A DNA stretch of 64,000 nt from Bacillus norwichensis (GCF_014836955.1 NZ_JACSPV010000019.1:1-64000); one strand, 5' to 3'; positions 17,506 to 26,521 are shown, numbered from the stretch's first letter. Notes: generated by a model not told the origin, from the letters alone. Made by a program: numbers and translations.

Positions 17506-17799
17506 CTCGGCCGGCTCAAGTAACGACGTCCTGTCGCCTAGCTTGCACTAGTACTTCCTGTACGTTGGCAGGCTCAAGTCGCGACGTCCTGTCGCTTCGC
17601 TTGCACTAGTACTTCCTGTACGTCGGCAGGCTCAAATCGCGATGTCCTGTCGCTTCGCTTGCACTAGTACTTCCTGTACGTCGGCAGGCTCAAATCGCGA
17701 CGTCCTGTCGCTTCGCTTGCACTAGTACTTCCTGTACGTCGGCAGGCTCAAATCGCGACGTCCTGTCGCTTCGCTTGCACTAGTACTTCCTGTACGTCG
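17506..17799. repeat. Five-copy tandem repeat, 58-bp unit
   Basis: Equivalent points of the unit (GACGTCCTGTCG, GATGTCC in copy 3) occur at 17525, 17583, 17641, 17699 and 17757, exactly 58 bp apart; the last copy is cut short near 17798. Copies differ at a few positions, the first being most divergent. Each unit contains two small hairpins with 5-base loops, CGAC-GTCCT-GTCG and GTAC-TTCCT-GTAC, and the hexamer ACTAGT. It lies between the convergent ends of the WYL gene and the formate dehydrogenase operon. No coding frame. Confidence 0.95.
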
Positions 17800-17850
17800 T
17801 AGCTGGACAAAGTAAAACTTCCCTTGAATTTTCCGAAATAAGTTTTACTC

Positions 17851-17883
17851 AAAAAAAGCCGAGGGCTACTTTACCCGCGGCTC
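17851..17883 (-). terminator. Terminator of the formate dehydrogenase operon
   Basis: On the minus strand AGCCGCGGG and CCCTCGGCT (one mismatch) enclose an 8-base loop and are followed by TTTTTTT; the stem overlaps the stop codon. A second perfect 10-bp inverted repeat (17811-17820 / 17840-17849) follows. Confidence 0.75.
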
Positions 17884-18437
17884 GTTTCCTTTTTAGGTTC
17901 CTGCGTCCCTCCTGTGTTCATGGATGGATCTGCTGGGGCTGGTTCGTTTTTTTCTAAATGGCTGACATCTGTCCCCATGCCCCTTAGGAATTCCAAAAGC
18001 AGGGTGATCGACCGATTGATTTCAGGGTCACGTAATGCTCGTGCTATACCAAGATAGCCTGTTTTTTCTGCTTCTTTCTCTTCTATTTCCGCAACCCTGG
18101 CGATTCCTGCATTTATTTTTAATAAAATTGGTTCAAGTTGGGTGACGTTAATCATGCCAATAGTTCCGATAAGCAAAAGGAGATTTTTGATAGAATTCTT
18201 ATTTTCAGGCATGTTGGCTAAATTGACTGCAATATCGAGAACTTTGTCCCCTTGTCCAAGTACCCCTTTGGCTATGTCCAGAATCCCTCGTTGTTTCAAG
18301 TAACCAATGACTTCGATGACTTCCATTATGGAGTCTTTATTGGTCAAAAGAGCTTCTTCAATTTCCAAAAAATCCTTCTTTTTTTGGGTTTCCTCGTCAA
18401 CCTGCTTAAATTGGATATTTTTTAACGGCTCAGCCAT
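17871..18437 (-). CDS. yrhD: DUF1641 protein, YrhD-like formate dehydrogenase partner
   Basis: A 188-residue DUF1641 protein, the counterpart of B. subtilis YrhD, which sits beside the formate dehydrogenase YrhE. The conserved DUF core is around residues 85-155 (KNLLLLIGTIGMINVTQLEP, LGIARALRDPEINRSITLLL). It is predicted alpha-helical and soluble, with a Pro/Thr-rich acidic tail. It overlaps the catalytic subunit gene by eight bases. Its exact role is unknown; co-conservation suggests an assembly or accessory subunit. Confidence 0.85.
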   Translation of the reverse strand: MAEPLKNIQFKQVDEETQKKKDFLEIEEALLTNKDSIMEVIEVIGYLKQRGILDIAKGVLGQGDKVLDIAVNLANMPENKNSIKNLLLLIGTIGMINVTQLEPILLKINAGIARVAEIEEKEAEKTGYLGIARALRDPEINRSITLLLEFLRGMGTDVSHLEKNEPAPADPSMNTGGTQEPKKETSRG

Positions 18438-21390
18438 TTTTCTCCAGCCCCTTCCCTTTCACAAAATGACCAGGGAAATTATAATCATCTCTAGCCCATT
18501 TCCTCTCAACCTCCACCCCTTTTTGAGGATTGGGATTTCCAAAACGGTGATTGATTCTTGGTAGAGGGTCTTCTCCCTTCTTCTCGACTATTTCCATTTT
18601 CACCATGATATCTTTATAGGCTGGGGTATCCGTATCCTTATCTGCGAAGCTGCTGGTTAATAGGTTGATGGCCGCATTTCCGGCATCATTCATTGGCAGA
18701 TATACTTCCTTTCGTTTTACGCGGTCCGTCACATGACATTTGACAACTGCCTGTCCATATGGAGATATAAGCCTGACAAGTGTTCCACTTGCAACCCCTC
18801 TTTCTTTTGCAAGCTCGGAAGAGACCTCCAAGAAAACACTTGGTGTCTTTGATGAAATCCCCTTGGAACGGTATGTGAGATTTCCTTCATGGAAATGCTC
18901 CAGCAAACGTCCATTATTCAAATGGATGTCGTATTCATCCTCATATTCAAGCGGCGTTGTCCATTTGACTGGAAAAAGCTTTGCTTTTTTATCCGGGAAT
19001 GGAAAACCGTCTGTGAAAAGAAGCGGGGTATCTGTGCCATCCTCTTTTACAGGCCATTGGAGCGTATTATATCCTTCCAGTAATTCGTATCTTACACCAG
19101 CAAATAAAGGCGCTAGCTTTGCCGTTTCTTCCATGATTTCACTTGGATGCTCGTATTTCCAATCTGCCCCAAGCTTATTGGCGATTGCCATGATGATTTG
19201 CCAGTCAGGCTTTGAATCTCCAAGTGGTTCAAATGCCTGATACAGCCGTTGGAAACGCCGTTCAGTGTTTGTGAAAGTCCCTTCTTTCTCCAGACTTGGA
19301 GAGGCTGGCAAAATAACATCGGCGTATTCAGCCGTTTTTGAAAAGAATATATCCTGAACAACGAAGAAATCAAGTTTTTCAAACCCGGCTCGGACGTAGT
19401 TAATGTTGGAGTCGACCAAAGCCATTTCTTCTCCCTTTAAATATAGAGCCCTTAATGTTCCGGCATGCATCGCGTCCACCATTTCATGATTGTTTAAGCC
19501 CGGGTGCTCGGGAATCTCTGTCCCCCAAGCCTTAGAATATTTGGCACGCACTTTAGGATCAGCCACTTTTTCATAAGCTGGAAACCTATCCGGCATACTG
19601 CCGAAATCGCTTGCTCCCTGCACATTATTGTGGCCACGCAGCGGATAAGAACCAGCTCCCGGCCGCCCGTAATTTCCTGTGATAAGCAGCAGATTGGAAA
19701 TCGCTGTACTTGTGTCACTTCCACCTATCTGCTGCGTAACTCCCATGGCCCAAAGAACCGCAAGACTGTCGGATTCATGGATCATTTCTGCAATTTGGAC
19801 TAAATCATCTTTGGAAATCTCTGTCACTTGTTCCGCATATTCCAATGTATATTCTTCCAGACTTCTATAGTATTCATCATAACCGTTTACTTTTTCATTG
19901 ATAAAATTTTTATCAGCCCAGCCTTGATCAATGATATATTTCGTAACGGCCGATAACCAGACAAGATCTGAAGATGGTTTGGGTTTAATAAACTTGTCGG
20001 CCCTCTGGGCCATCTCGTGTTCTCTTAAATCTGAGACAACAAGCTTTTGCCCCTTGAGCTTATGCGAGCGTTTGACCCTGGTCGCAAGCACAGGGTGTGA
20101 TTCTGCTGTGTTTGAACCAATAATCAGCACCATACCTGCTTGTTCGATATCTTTAATGGACCCAGAGTCTCCGCCATAGCCCACTGTGCGGAACAACCCC
20201 ATTGTGGCGGGCGACTGGCAATAGCGCGAGCAATTGTCGATATTATTCGTTCCAATGACTCCTCTAGCAAGCTTCTGCATTAAATAGGACTCTTCATTCG
20301 TACATTTGGAGGAGCTGATAAAAGCCAATGAATGGGCGCCTGATTCTTTTTTGATAGACGTCATTTTTTCCGCGATCAAGTCCAGTGCTTCATCCCATTC
20401 CGCTTCACGAAAAGCTTCTCCTTCACGGATAAGGGGTTTGGTTAGACGTTCTTCACTGTTCACAAAATCCCAACCGAACTTTCCTTTAACACATGTGGAA
20501 ATTCCATTAGCCGGGGCATTAACATTCGGTTCCACTTTTAAGATCTTCCTGCCTTTTGTCCAAATATCAAAGCTGCAGCCAACCCCACAATACGTACAAA
20601 CTGTTTTCGTCTTTTTGATCCGCTCTTCCCTCATGGCGGATTCCATATCTGAAATAGCGAGAATAGAACCATAGCCCGTTTCTATGTCCTTTGTCAATTC
20701 AATCATTGGGCGCAGAGTTTCTCGCTTTAATCCGGTCAAATACCCCGCTTCTCCGACCATTCCTTTTTCCATCATAGCATTGCAGGGACAGACCGTTGAG
20801 CAGTGTCCACACGAGACACAGGATGATTCATTGATTGGAATATCATTGTCCCAAATGACACGCGGATGTTCCCGTTCCCAGTCAATCGATAATGTTTCAG
20901 TCACCTGGACATTTTGGCATGCTTCCACACAGCGGCCGCAAAGAATACATTGATCAGGATCATACCTATAAAAAGGGTGTGAGTTGTCCACCTCGTAAGG
21001 CTTAGGCTCAAAGGGGATGCTTTGGTGATTGATTTTCATATCTTTTACAGTGTTATGTACCTCACAAGTGCCATTATTGTAATCGCAGACGGTACAATAC
21101 AACTCGTGATTATGCAAAATTTGATCCATTGCAATGACTTGTGCATCTTTAGTTTCCTTCGTTCCCGTTTCTACTACATCACCGCTTTTTATTTCCGTGG
21201 AACAGGAACGAACCAAATTACCATTTACCTTCACAATACAGGTGTTACACGTTTCAATTGCACCAAGGCTTGGGTGGAAGCAAACATCTGGAATAGGTAT
21301 ATTAAGCGCTTTCAACATTTCCATTACAGTACCTGACCCTTTAACCTGTATCCGCTCACCATCAATGGTTACTTTATATTCCGATGCCAA
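18430..21390 (-). CDS. yrhE: Molybdopterin formate dehydrogenase catalytic subunit (Cys form)
   Basis: A 986-residue multi-domain oxidoreductase. Domain order: 2Fe-2S ferredoxin-like (C37, C48, C51, C63), a Cys/His cluster near 99-109, two 4Fe-4S clusters (C148/151/154/158 and C191/194/197/201), the 4Fe-4S Mo/W-bis-MGD domain start (C265, C268, C272, C300), and the catalytic and dinucleotide-binding domains. The metal ligand is Cys391 in DNCSRYCQSPATMG, where other enzymes have selenocysteine. It starts with TTG after AAGGGAGAG. It oxidises formate to CO2; the electron acceptor is not defined by the window. Confidence 0.92.
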   Translation of the reverse strand: MASEYKVTIDGERIQVKGSGTVMEMLKALNIPIPDVCFHPSLGAIETCNTCIVKVNGNLVRSCSTEIKSGDVVETGTKETKDAQVIAMDQILHNHELYCTVCDYNNGTCEVHNTVKDMKINHQSIPFEPKPYEVDNSHPFYRYDPDQCILCGRCVEACQNVQVTETLSIDWEREHPRVIWDNDIPINESSCVSCGHCSTVCPCNAMMEKGMVGEAGYLTGLKRETLRPMIELTKDIETGYGSILAISDMESAMREERIKKTKTVCTYCGVGCSFDIWTKGRKILKVEPNVNAPANGISTCVKGKFGWDFVNSEERLTKPLIREGEAFREAEWDEALDLIAEKMTSIKKESGAHSLAFISSSKCTNEESYLMQKLARGVIGTNNIDNCSRYCQSPATMGLFRTVGYGGDSGSIKDIEQAGMVLIIGSNTAESHPVLATRVKRSHKLKGQKLVVSDLREHEMAQRADKFIKPKPSSDLVWLSAVTKYIIDQGWADKNFINEKVNGYDEYYRSLEEYTLEYAEQVTEISKDDLVQIAEMIHESDSLAVLWAMGVTQQIGGSDTSTAISNLLLITGNYGRPGAGSYPLRGHNNVQGASDFGSMPDRFPAYEKVADPKVRAKYSKAWGTEIPEHPGLNNHEMVDAMHAGTLRALYLKGEEMALVDSNINYVRAGFEKLDFFVVQDIFFSKTAEYADVILPASPSLEKEGTFTNTERRFQRLYQAFEPLGDSKPDWQIIMAIANKLGADWKYEHPSEIMEETAKLAPLFAGVRYELLEGYNTLQWPVKEDGTDTPLLFTDGFPFPDKKAKLFPVKWTTPLEYEDEYDIHLNNGRLLEHFHEGNLTYRSKGISSKTPSVFLEVSSELAKERGVASGTLVRLISPYGQAVVKCHVTDRVKRKEVYLPMNDAGNAAINLLTSSFADKDTDTPAYKDIMVKMEIVEKKGEDPLPRINHRFGNPNPQKGVEVERKWARDDYNFPGHFVKGKGLEKNG

Positions 21391-21618
21391 AATCCAGCTC
21401 TCCCTTCATAAATAATTCGAAAGTTCCGATTATATTCGAGTCTACCATTTTAACGCGTATTTTTCAAAAGAACGGTAATACATTACATCCAGCTTTACCT
21501 TCTTTAAATAATTATAAACCATTTGGAAAGACGCAATATTGCAATCACATAACGAGTTTCAATAGCGCCTGTTCCATATAATTAATTTTATCTAACAACC
21601 CTCATTGTAGAATCCATA

Positions 21619-21665
21619 CAAAAAAAGACCTTCCCTCCATTTTGACAAATGGAGAAAAAGTTCTT
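21619..21665 (-). terminator. Terminator of the CarD-family gene
   Basis: A long stem with G-U wobbles, containing perfect CTCCATTT / AAATGGAG, begins at the stop codon and ends in CTTTTTTT on the minus strand. Confidence 0.7.
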
Positions 21666-22137
21666 AACTTGGCAGCTTCAACAAGCCCTCTGCCTGGCTT
21701 TCAGTTATATTTTTGATTAAAGACAGTTCACTAGCAATCAATCTTTTCGCGTTATTCAGCATTTGTTTCTCGCTGGTGTTGAGCGGTTTTTCCTTACTCC
21801 GATATTCGAGATCACTCACCACTTCAAGACCCGCTTCAAACGCCCCAGTCTTTATTTTTTCCATGTTCGAACTAAACCTTTGTTTCCATGGGAGTTGGGG
21901 TTCATGCTCTGCGTGATAATAATTCTCAAGCATCATCTTTGCCGCCCGCTGGTCAATCACCGAACGTAAACCCGATTTTGATGCTTTTTTTATAGGTAGC
22001 ATTACATTCATTTGACTGCTTGGAATTGAAATTGAGCAATATTTTTCCAGCTCTCCCCGAAATTCTTTTTCCTCAATGGCTGTCACAATACCTGCTCCGT
22101 GCATCGGATAAAAAACTTTATCACCAACTTGGAACAA
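21664..22137 (-). CDS. ydeB: CarD/CdnL-family transcriptional regulator (YdeB-like)
   Basis: A 157-residue CarD-family protein. The N-terminal RNA-polymerase-interacting domain (FQVGDKVFYPMHGAGIVTAI) and a helical C-terminal domain (LPWKQRFSSNMEKIKTG, NTSEKQMLNNAKRLIASELS) are both present. CarD/CdnL proteins bind the RNAP beta subunit and stabilise open complexes, notably at rRNA promoters. The start is set to TTG 22137: GGAGGT sits seven bases upstream and the protein then begins MFQVGD, as in YdeB. A TTG five codons earlier is fused to the ribosome binding site. Monocistronic. Confidence 0.87.
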   Translation of the reverse strand: MFQVGDKVFYPMHGAGIVTAIEEKEFRGELEKYCSISIPSSQMNVMLPIKKASKSGLRSVIDQRAAKMMLENYYHAEHEPQLPWKQRFSSNMEKIKTGAFEAGLEVVSDLEYRSKEKPLNTSEKQMLNNAKRLIASELSLIKNITESQAEGLLKLPS

Positions 22138-22294
22138 ATTGTCCACCTCCAAATTTACTTACCTGTTCATTATATCACAAATAAGTAAATTTGTTAAATT
22201 TAATATTTTATCATGATTTTTTTATTGAATCAATACATTTGATTAAAAAAATATCATTTTTTGTTTACAATTATAACTAAGCTTTTTCATGTCA

Positions 22295-22337
22295 TTAAAA
22301 AAAACAAAAATAATTGGCCGGACAATCTGTTCGGCTA
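22295..22337 (-). terminator. Likely terminator downstream of mprF
   Basis: On the minus strand GCCGAAC / GTCCGGC (one mismatch) about 65 bases past the stop, followed by AATTATTTTTG and eight Ts. Confidence 0.5.
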
Positions 22338-22399
22338 ACTGTCTTTGCATTTTCTAACGGAAACAGTAAAGAAAGGGCAAAAGCCCGCTCTACATCCAT

Positions 22400-24931
22400 T
22401 TACCTTTCGGATCGCTGCACTTTTTTATCAATCAGTAGCGCCGCTTGCAACATCGTGATCAGCAAAGATGATTTTTTTCTATATGCCAGATACTTCGGTT
22501 CCCAAGCATTTACATATTTTTCTTTAAATTTTCTCAGCCCTTGAAAATGGTAGAAAAATTGCCCATGAAGGTAAATCTGGGCAGCGATCTTTTCACCTAA
22601 AAATGAATACTTGGAAAGACCGACATTCGAAAGAGGAGCCATGCCCAAATTAAATTTTTTATACCCTGACTGCTTTGCCCATTCAAATAGTGAGAGAAAA
22701 ATGAAATCCATTGTTCCGGAAGATGAACCACCCTTGAATCGCATCAAATCAACCGAGATCGTTTCACCATCATAGACTGGCATTAAGCTTGCAAATCCAA
22801 TAATTTGCCCACCAGAATCCTTTAAAATAGCAATATCGGATTTATTCAGATAGCTCTCATCAAAAAAGCCTAAGGAAAAGCCTTTTTCCTTTCTGCCTTG
22901 AAGCCATTCATCTGAGGTCTCTTTTAAATCATCAAACAATGCCCGGCTGAAAGGCGGTTTAATAATTTGAAAGTCGCCCCCCTCTCTTTTCACCTTGTTG
23001 AAGACAGCGCGGGCTCCCTTCATTTTTTTACCTGATAGAGAGAATTCCTGCAAACCGACAAATCCTTCTTCTCCTAATTTAAAAAAGTCAAATCCATTTT
23101 CGTGAAGGTACGGCAGCATATCCATACTCACTTCATAAAACACAGGTGTATAGCCGTAAAGGTCTGAAAATCGTTGAATCTCCTCAATTGCGTCCGGAAA
23201 ATCCACGTATTCTCCAACCGGATCCCCGAGAATCACCAGTTTATCTGCATAGAGTTGATAAGAGAATAGTACCGTTTTTTTGCTGTTCCAAAATATATAT
23301 TTGTCATGCAAATAAATCAAATGGGTCAAGACATTTCCTTTGAACTTTTTGACATGTTCAAAAATCTCTTTTTCCTGGAATTCGGATTTTTCCATCACCA
23401 TTTTCCTGGATCTGCCTAGTAAATATCCCGCAGCAAAAACTGCCAAAGCAATCAACAATCCGATCGCAGCGCTAAAAAACAGGTCTTGATAATCCGTTAT
23501 GACGTAAGGCATCAGCTTTGTCGGCATACTTACCTTTGCTGTCGGTAAACTGAAGTAACCGACTAAAATATAGATCGATGTGATGATAAGAATCACAGCT
23601 ATATCAAAAATAGTTCTTCCCCATGTCAAAACATAGCTTTCCCGATAAAAGCGGTTCTTTGAAATTCTTAATAGCAGTATCACCACGAGAAGAAAGATTG
23701 TTTCTTCATAATCTAGTCCCTTAAACAAGGAAAGTACAGCTGCACCAAACAATACCGCTAAAGTAATTTTATATGCCCACTTCACTTTGTATTCGATTCC
23801 TCGTGACAGACCAAGGAGAATAAAACCGGCAGCCACTGTTAACTGATGGGACACATTCATAATAGGTAGCGATAAGAACTCTTCAACCGCTCTTAATCGT
23901 TCTAGAATTCCGGGAACTGAAGCGGACAAAAGCAGGATCAAACCAGAAACAAAGACCAATATAGTTAGGGTAAAGTGACTGATTGTTTGAATAACATTGT
24001 TTGGAACATTGTTCCAGGCCACATTCCACCTGTCCCAATAATCCTTAAGAAACAAGATCCCTGCAATAATAAAAGGTATAAAAAAGTACCCAATCCGATA
24101 CATCATTAAAAGGACCATCACTTTCTCGTCCTGTATCCCCAAATAATCAGTTCCCCATATAAAAACAAGGTCGAAGGAACCCAGACCTCCCGGAATCATA
24201 CTTACGATGCCGGCACAGCTGGCCACAATAAAAATGGGAAACAAATCATGAAAGCTAATATGTATATGAAGCGTTCTAGCCAAAAACCAGATAACTACAA
24301 AAATGGCTCCCCACTCACAAAGAGAAACAAAAACCAATTGAGTACGCACTTTTATATCCATTTCCGTATGCTTATGTTTTTTATGAACGAAAAACAACAG
24401 AACTGGAAGGTATAGCGCGACTCCAATCACAGCTAGATAAAGCCACTTGGTATTCACAAGCAGCGGAATGTCCCTATATCCTATAAGAACTATCCATGAA
24501 AGGACTGAAACTCCAGTCAGGTAAAACAATGATACTGAAGCGATCGTCGTTAACAGAGTCCTCTTGTCCATTTTATGATCCCGATAAAAATAGGTTCTGA
24601 TCATTAACCCGATGAGTCCGCCAAATCCGATTAAGTTAGAAAAAGTATTCGCAATCAATGACTGTTTCACGAGCTTTTTTTTCGGCGTGTTAACTCTTAA
24701 CAGTTTGACCATGATTGCATCATAAAAAAACATGGGAATGATCGCGGCAGCCACAACCAATAGAGTGACAGCCATGTCGACAAATTGAATTTGGGACATT
24801 TCTCGGCTAAGTAACCCATAATCCAAGCCTTTAGCAAATTTTTGAATCTCATACCCAGCTAAAACGAGCAAAGCCAGCGGGAAAACGATCTTGAGAAAAG
24901 AAACTATCCTGTTAATCATCATTTTTTGCAT
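22400..24931 (-). CDS. mprF: Phosphatidylglycerol lysyltransferase/flippase MprF
   Basis: An 843-residue bifunctional membrane protein, full length for MprF. The N-terminal part (to about residue 510) has some 13-14 transmembrane segments forming the lipid flippase; the C-terminal soluble DUF2156 domain transfers lysine from lysyl-tRNA to phosphatidylglycerol. Typical C-terminal segments are LYADKLVILGDPVGEY, IGFASLMPVY, SVDLMRF and FNLGMAPLSNVG. It lowers surface negative charge and gives resistance to cationic peptides. ATG 24931 follows GGGGGAT. It is the last host gene before the prophage. Confidence 0.92.
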   Translation of the reverse strand: MQKMMINRIVSFLKIVFPLALLVLAGYEIQKFAKGLDYGLLSREMSQIQFVDMAVTLLVVAAAIIPMFFYDAIMVKLLRVNTPKKKLVKQSLIANTFSNLIGFGGLIGLMIRTYFYRDHKMDKRTLLTTIASVSLFYLTGVSVLSWIVLIGYRDIPLLVNTKWLYLAVIGVALYLPVLLFFVHKKHKHTEMDIKVRTQLVFVSLCEWGAIFVVIWFLARTLHIHISFHDLFPIFIVASCAGIVSMIPGGLGSFDLVFIWGTDYLGIQDEKVMVLLMMYRIGYFFIPFIIAGILFLKDYWDRWNVAWNNVPNNVIQTISHFTLTILVFVSGLILLLSASVPGILERLRAVEEFLSLPIMNVSHQLTVAAGFILLGLSRGIEYKVKWAYKITLAVLFGAAVLSLFKGLDYEETIFLLVVILLLRISKNRFYRESYVLTWGRTIFDIAVILIITSIYILVGYFSLPTAKVSMPTKLMPYVITDYQDLFFSAAIGLLIALAVFAAGYLLGRSRKMVMEKSEFQEKEIFEHVKKFKGNVLTHLIYLHDKYIFWNSKKTVLFSYQLYADKLVILGDPVGEYVDFPDAIEEIQRFSDLYGYTPVFYEVSMDMLPYLHENGFDFFKLGEEGFVGLQEFSLSGKKMKGARAVFNKVKREGGDFQIIKPPFSRALFDDLKETSDEWLQGRKEKGFSLGFFDESYLNKSDIAILKDSGGQIIGFASLMPVYDGETISVDLMRFKGGSSSGTMDFIFLSLFEWAKQSGYKKFNLGMAPLSNVGLSKYSFLGEKIAAQIYLHGQFFYHFQGLRKFKEKYVNAWEPKYLAYRKKSSLLITMLQAALLIDKKVQRSER

Positions 24932-25007
24932 GTCTATCCCCCGCTTGCCAAAGTCTCAAATATTACTTCATGTATAGAATACCCTAAATCCAGCATCCAT
25001 TTCCAAT

Positions 25008-25042
25008 AGAAAAAAGTGGCTACTCCAGAAACGGAAGGCCAC
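25008..25042 (-). terminator. Second minus-strand terminator beside attL
   Basis: GTGGC-CTTCC / GGAG-TA-GCCAC forms a stem on the minus strand followed by TTTTTTC. It backs up the tmRNA terminator in the same direction and insulates mprF. Confidence 0.6.
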
Positions 25043-25086
25043 CTTTATTGTTAAAAATATGGCAATATGCTCCTAAAAAAGTAAAA

Positions 25087-25109
25087 CCACCAAATTATGT
25101 ATTTGGTGG
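25087..25109 (-). terminator. Terminator of the (displaced) tmRNA gene
   Basis: A perfect 9-bp stem, CCACCAAAT / ATTTGGTGG with a 5-base loop, whose first arm on the minus strand begins with the CCA end of tmRNA; TTTTACTTTTTT follows. It remained on the host side when the prophage inserted. Confidence 0.8.
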
Positions 25110-25123
25110 AGACGGTGGGAATC
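25104..25123 (-). other. ssrA: attL core: 3' end of tmRNA (ssrA) gene
   Basis: The minus strand reads GATTCCCACCGTCTCCACCA, the T-arm, acceptor strand and encoded CCA of Bacillus tmRNA (one base different from the B. subtilis 3' end as I remember it). Sequence similarity to tmRNA stops here, where phage DNA begins. Because the tmRNA body would lie to the right on the minus strand, the intact gene is predicted at attR, beyond the integrase and the window edge. Confidence 0.8.
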
Positions 25124-25228
25124 AATTAGGCGGTTTTCCCATCGGTCTAATATTAAGCTAAAAACCTTTATATTAAGTGTTTAGATTAATTGTCAAATAC
25201 AAGAATAAGCGTTCTGTTTTATTGGTTT

Positions 25229-25247
25229 GTTACCAAATATGTTACCA
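25229..25247. repeat. Direct repeat GTTACCA x2, candidate integrase arm sites
   Basis: GTTACCA occurs at 25229-25235 and 25241-25247, 12 bp apart and about 110 bp inside the attL core. Short direct repeats at such a distance are typical of tyrosine-integrase arm-type sites. Inference. Confidence 0.4.
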
Positions 25248-25266
25248 CAAAACGAGGAGACTGAAC

Positions 25267-25434
25267 ATGAAAAAACTACTCTTATACAAAGAAAACGACG
25301 AATTCGTACTCGAACACATTAACAGTTTCGGACACTCATTCAAGCGATATTTTATAACCAAACAAGGGTTAGAGGAAGAACTAGAAATGTATGACCCAGC
25401 AGTCGAGAATTACCAAGTCATTTACCAATTATAA
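25267..25434 (+). CDS. Small phage protein of unknown function (55 aa)
   Basis: A 55-residue acidic protein starting MKKLLLYKENDEFVLEHINS. GAGGAG lies eight bases before the ATG; the frame is open further upstream but without a site. First gene inside attL, reading rightward unlike the lytic genes. No family recognised. Confidence 0.6.
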   Translation: MKKLLLYKENDEFVLEHINSFGHSFKRYFITKQGLEEELEMYDPAVENYQVIYQL

Positions 25435-25460
25435 AAATAAAAACAAAAGAGCACAGCGTG

Positions 25461-25594
25461 TGTAAGTGGTGTCCCCACACCCTTACACCGTCCGCCTGCA
25501 GTACCAGGCAAACACTTGCTGTACCCTTATGAACATTTTACAATCATAGGGTTTATTTAGCAACGGTTTGCTTACACAGGCCGTTGCTTTTTTG
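25461..25594 (+). ncRNA. Structured leader/ncRNA with four hairpins ending in a terminator
   Basis: Four consecutive inverted repeats: TGTAAG..CTTACA with inner GGTGT/ACACC (25461-25487); GCCTG/CAGGC (25494-25509); ACCCTTATGA/TCATAGGGT with one bulge (25523-25552); and GCAACGG/CCGTTGC followed by seven Ts (25560-25594), a clear terminator. It lies between the 55-residue ORF and the HTH gene, whose ribosome binding site is right after the T-run. It could be an attenuator for that gene or a free-standing RNA. Confidence 0.5.
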
Positions 25595-25613
25595 TTTCCT
25601 TAAAGGAGACAGT

Positions 25614-26411
25614 ATGATGGAAAATAATTATCACTTTGGGCATTTAGCCGAATATGCAACATTTAACAGCGTAGAGGAATTAAATCATCACGTTAATGGA
25701 TTCCGCGATAAAACAACGGCAACTGAATTTAAAGTCCTATGGTTTATTAGCAAATATGCTGTGAAGTTTATTGGTGCTGCCCATTTAAAACTAGCAACAA
25801 TCGCTGACGGGATTGGTATGTCTATTAAGACTGTTCAACGTGCGATTAAGTCGCTAACGGAAATGGAAGCTATTAAAAAAGCTAAGACGACACGCCCTAT
25901 TAAAGGTGGGCAAGGAGCCAATATTTATCAGATTCTACCTTCTTATGACCTTGATGTCCAGGCGCAAATGTCCAACCGTAAGAGTGGAGAAAAACCGCAT
26001 TACGACAACGTTCAGCAAGGAATTTCAGAAAATCAAACAGCTTCTTCTTTAAGCTCTAAATCTAGTTCTTTAAATAAACGTAACGACGGTCCCGCTAATG
26101 CTAATTTTGTTGCACATTGGGTACCGGAGCGCTTCGCTTCTTTGGTCAGCTATTTTTATAAAGACGCATCAACCATCCAAGAATTTTGGAAGGTTATTAA
26201 GCAATGCAACCGTGTTGTAGATTTCTTCACTGGCGACAGAGCATTTAATAGTGACCAGGAGCTTACTATCGGCATCAGAGCGATAAAAGAATTTGTGATG
26301 AAGGTTAAAGCAGGCGTGCGAATGAATAACAAATTTGGTTACTTTAACGGCATTGTCAATAACTTAATGGACAAGCTTTATTTTGATCGGGAGTTTATGA
26401 GCGAATGGTAA
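25614..26411 (+). CDS. Phage HTH-domain protein
   Basis: A 265-residue protein with a winged-helix/HTH domain in residues 30-105 (TATEFKVLWFISKYAVKF, IADGIGMSIKTVQRAIKSLT), a Ser/Asn-rich linker (about 145-160) and a second helical domain. The layout resembles HTH proteins found near the ends of Bacillus prophages and some plasmid replication proteins. Role unknown; regulation of the adjacent cargo genes or of replication is possible. AAAGGAGA precedes the two possible ATG codons (25614, 25617). Confidence 0.75.
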   Translation: MMENNYHFGHLAEYATFNSVEELNHHVNGFRDKTTATEFKVLWFISKYAVKFIGAAHLKLATIADGIGMSIKTVQRAIKSLTEMEAIKKAKTTRPIKGGQGANIYQILPSYDLDVQAQMSNRKSGEKPHYDNVQQGISENQTASSLSSKSSSLNKRNDGPANANFVAHWVPERFASLVSYFYKDASTIQEFWKVIKQCNRVVDFFTGDRAFNSDQELTIGIRAIKEFVMKVKAGVRMNNKFGYFNGIVNNLMDKLYFDREFMSEW

Positions 26412-26521
26412 ATGTTATAAAAATAATTAACATTTTAGGAAAAATTTAAAAAAAGGAGGAGAATGTAAAATTTTGTCCAATTAGTTAATATATGGGGGCT
26501 TAAAAATCTAAGGAGGATATT

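Noticed and set aside
17506-17799. CRISPR array
   Set aside because: The whole 58-bp unit is repeated with only a few substitutions; there are no unique spacers and no cas genes.
18430-21390. Selenocysteine formate dehydrogenase
   Set aside because: The metal-ligand position (residue 391) is encoded by a normal Cys codon and no in-frame TGA occurs.
25087-25140. A tRNA or complete tmRNA gene at the prophage edge
   Set aside because: Only the last 20 bases match tmRNA; the adjoining sequence is phage DNA, so this is an attachment-site remnant.
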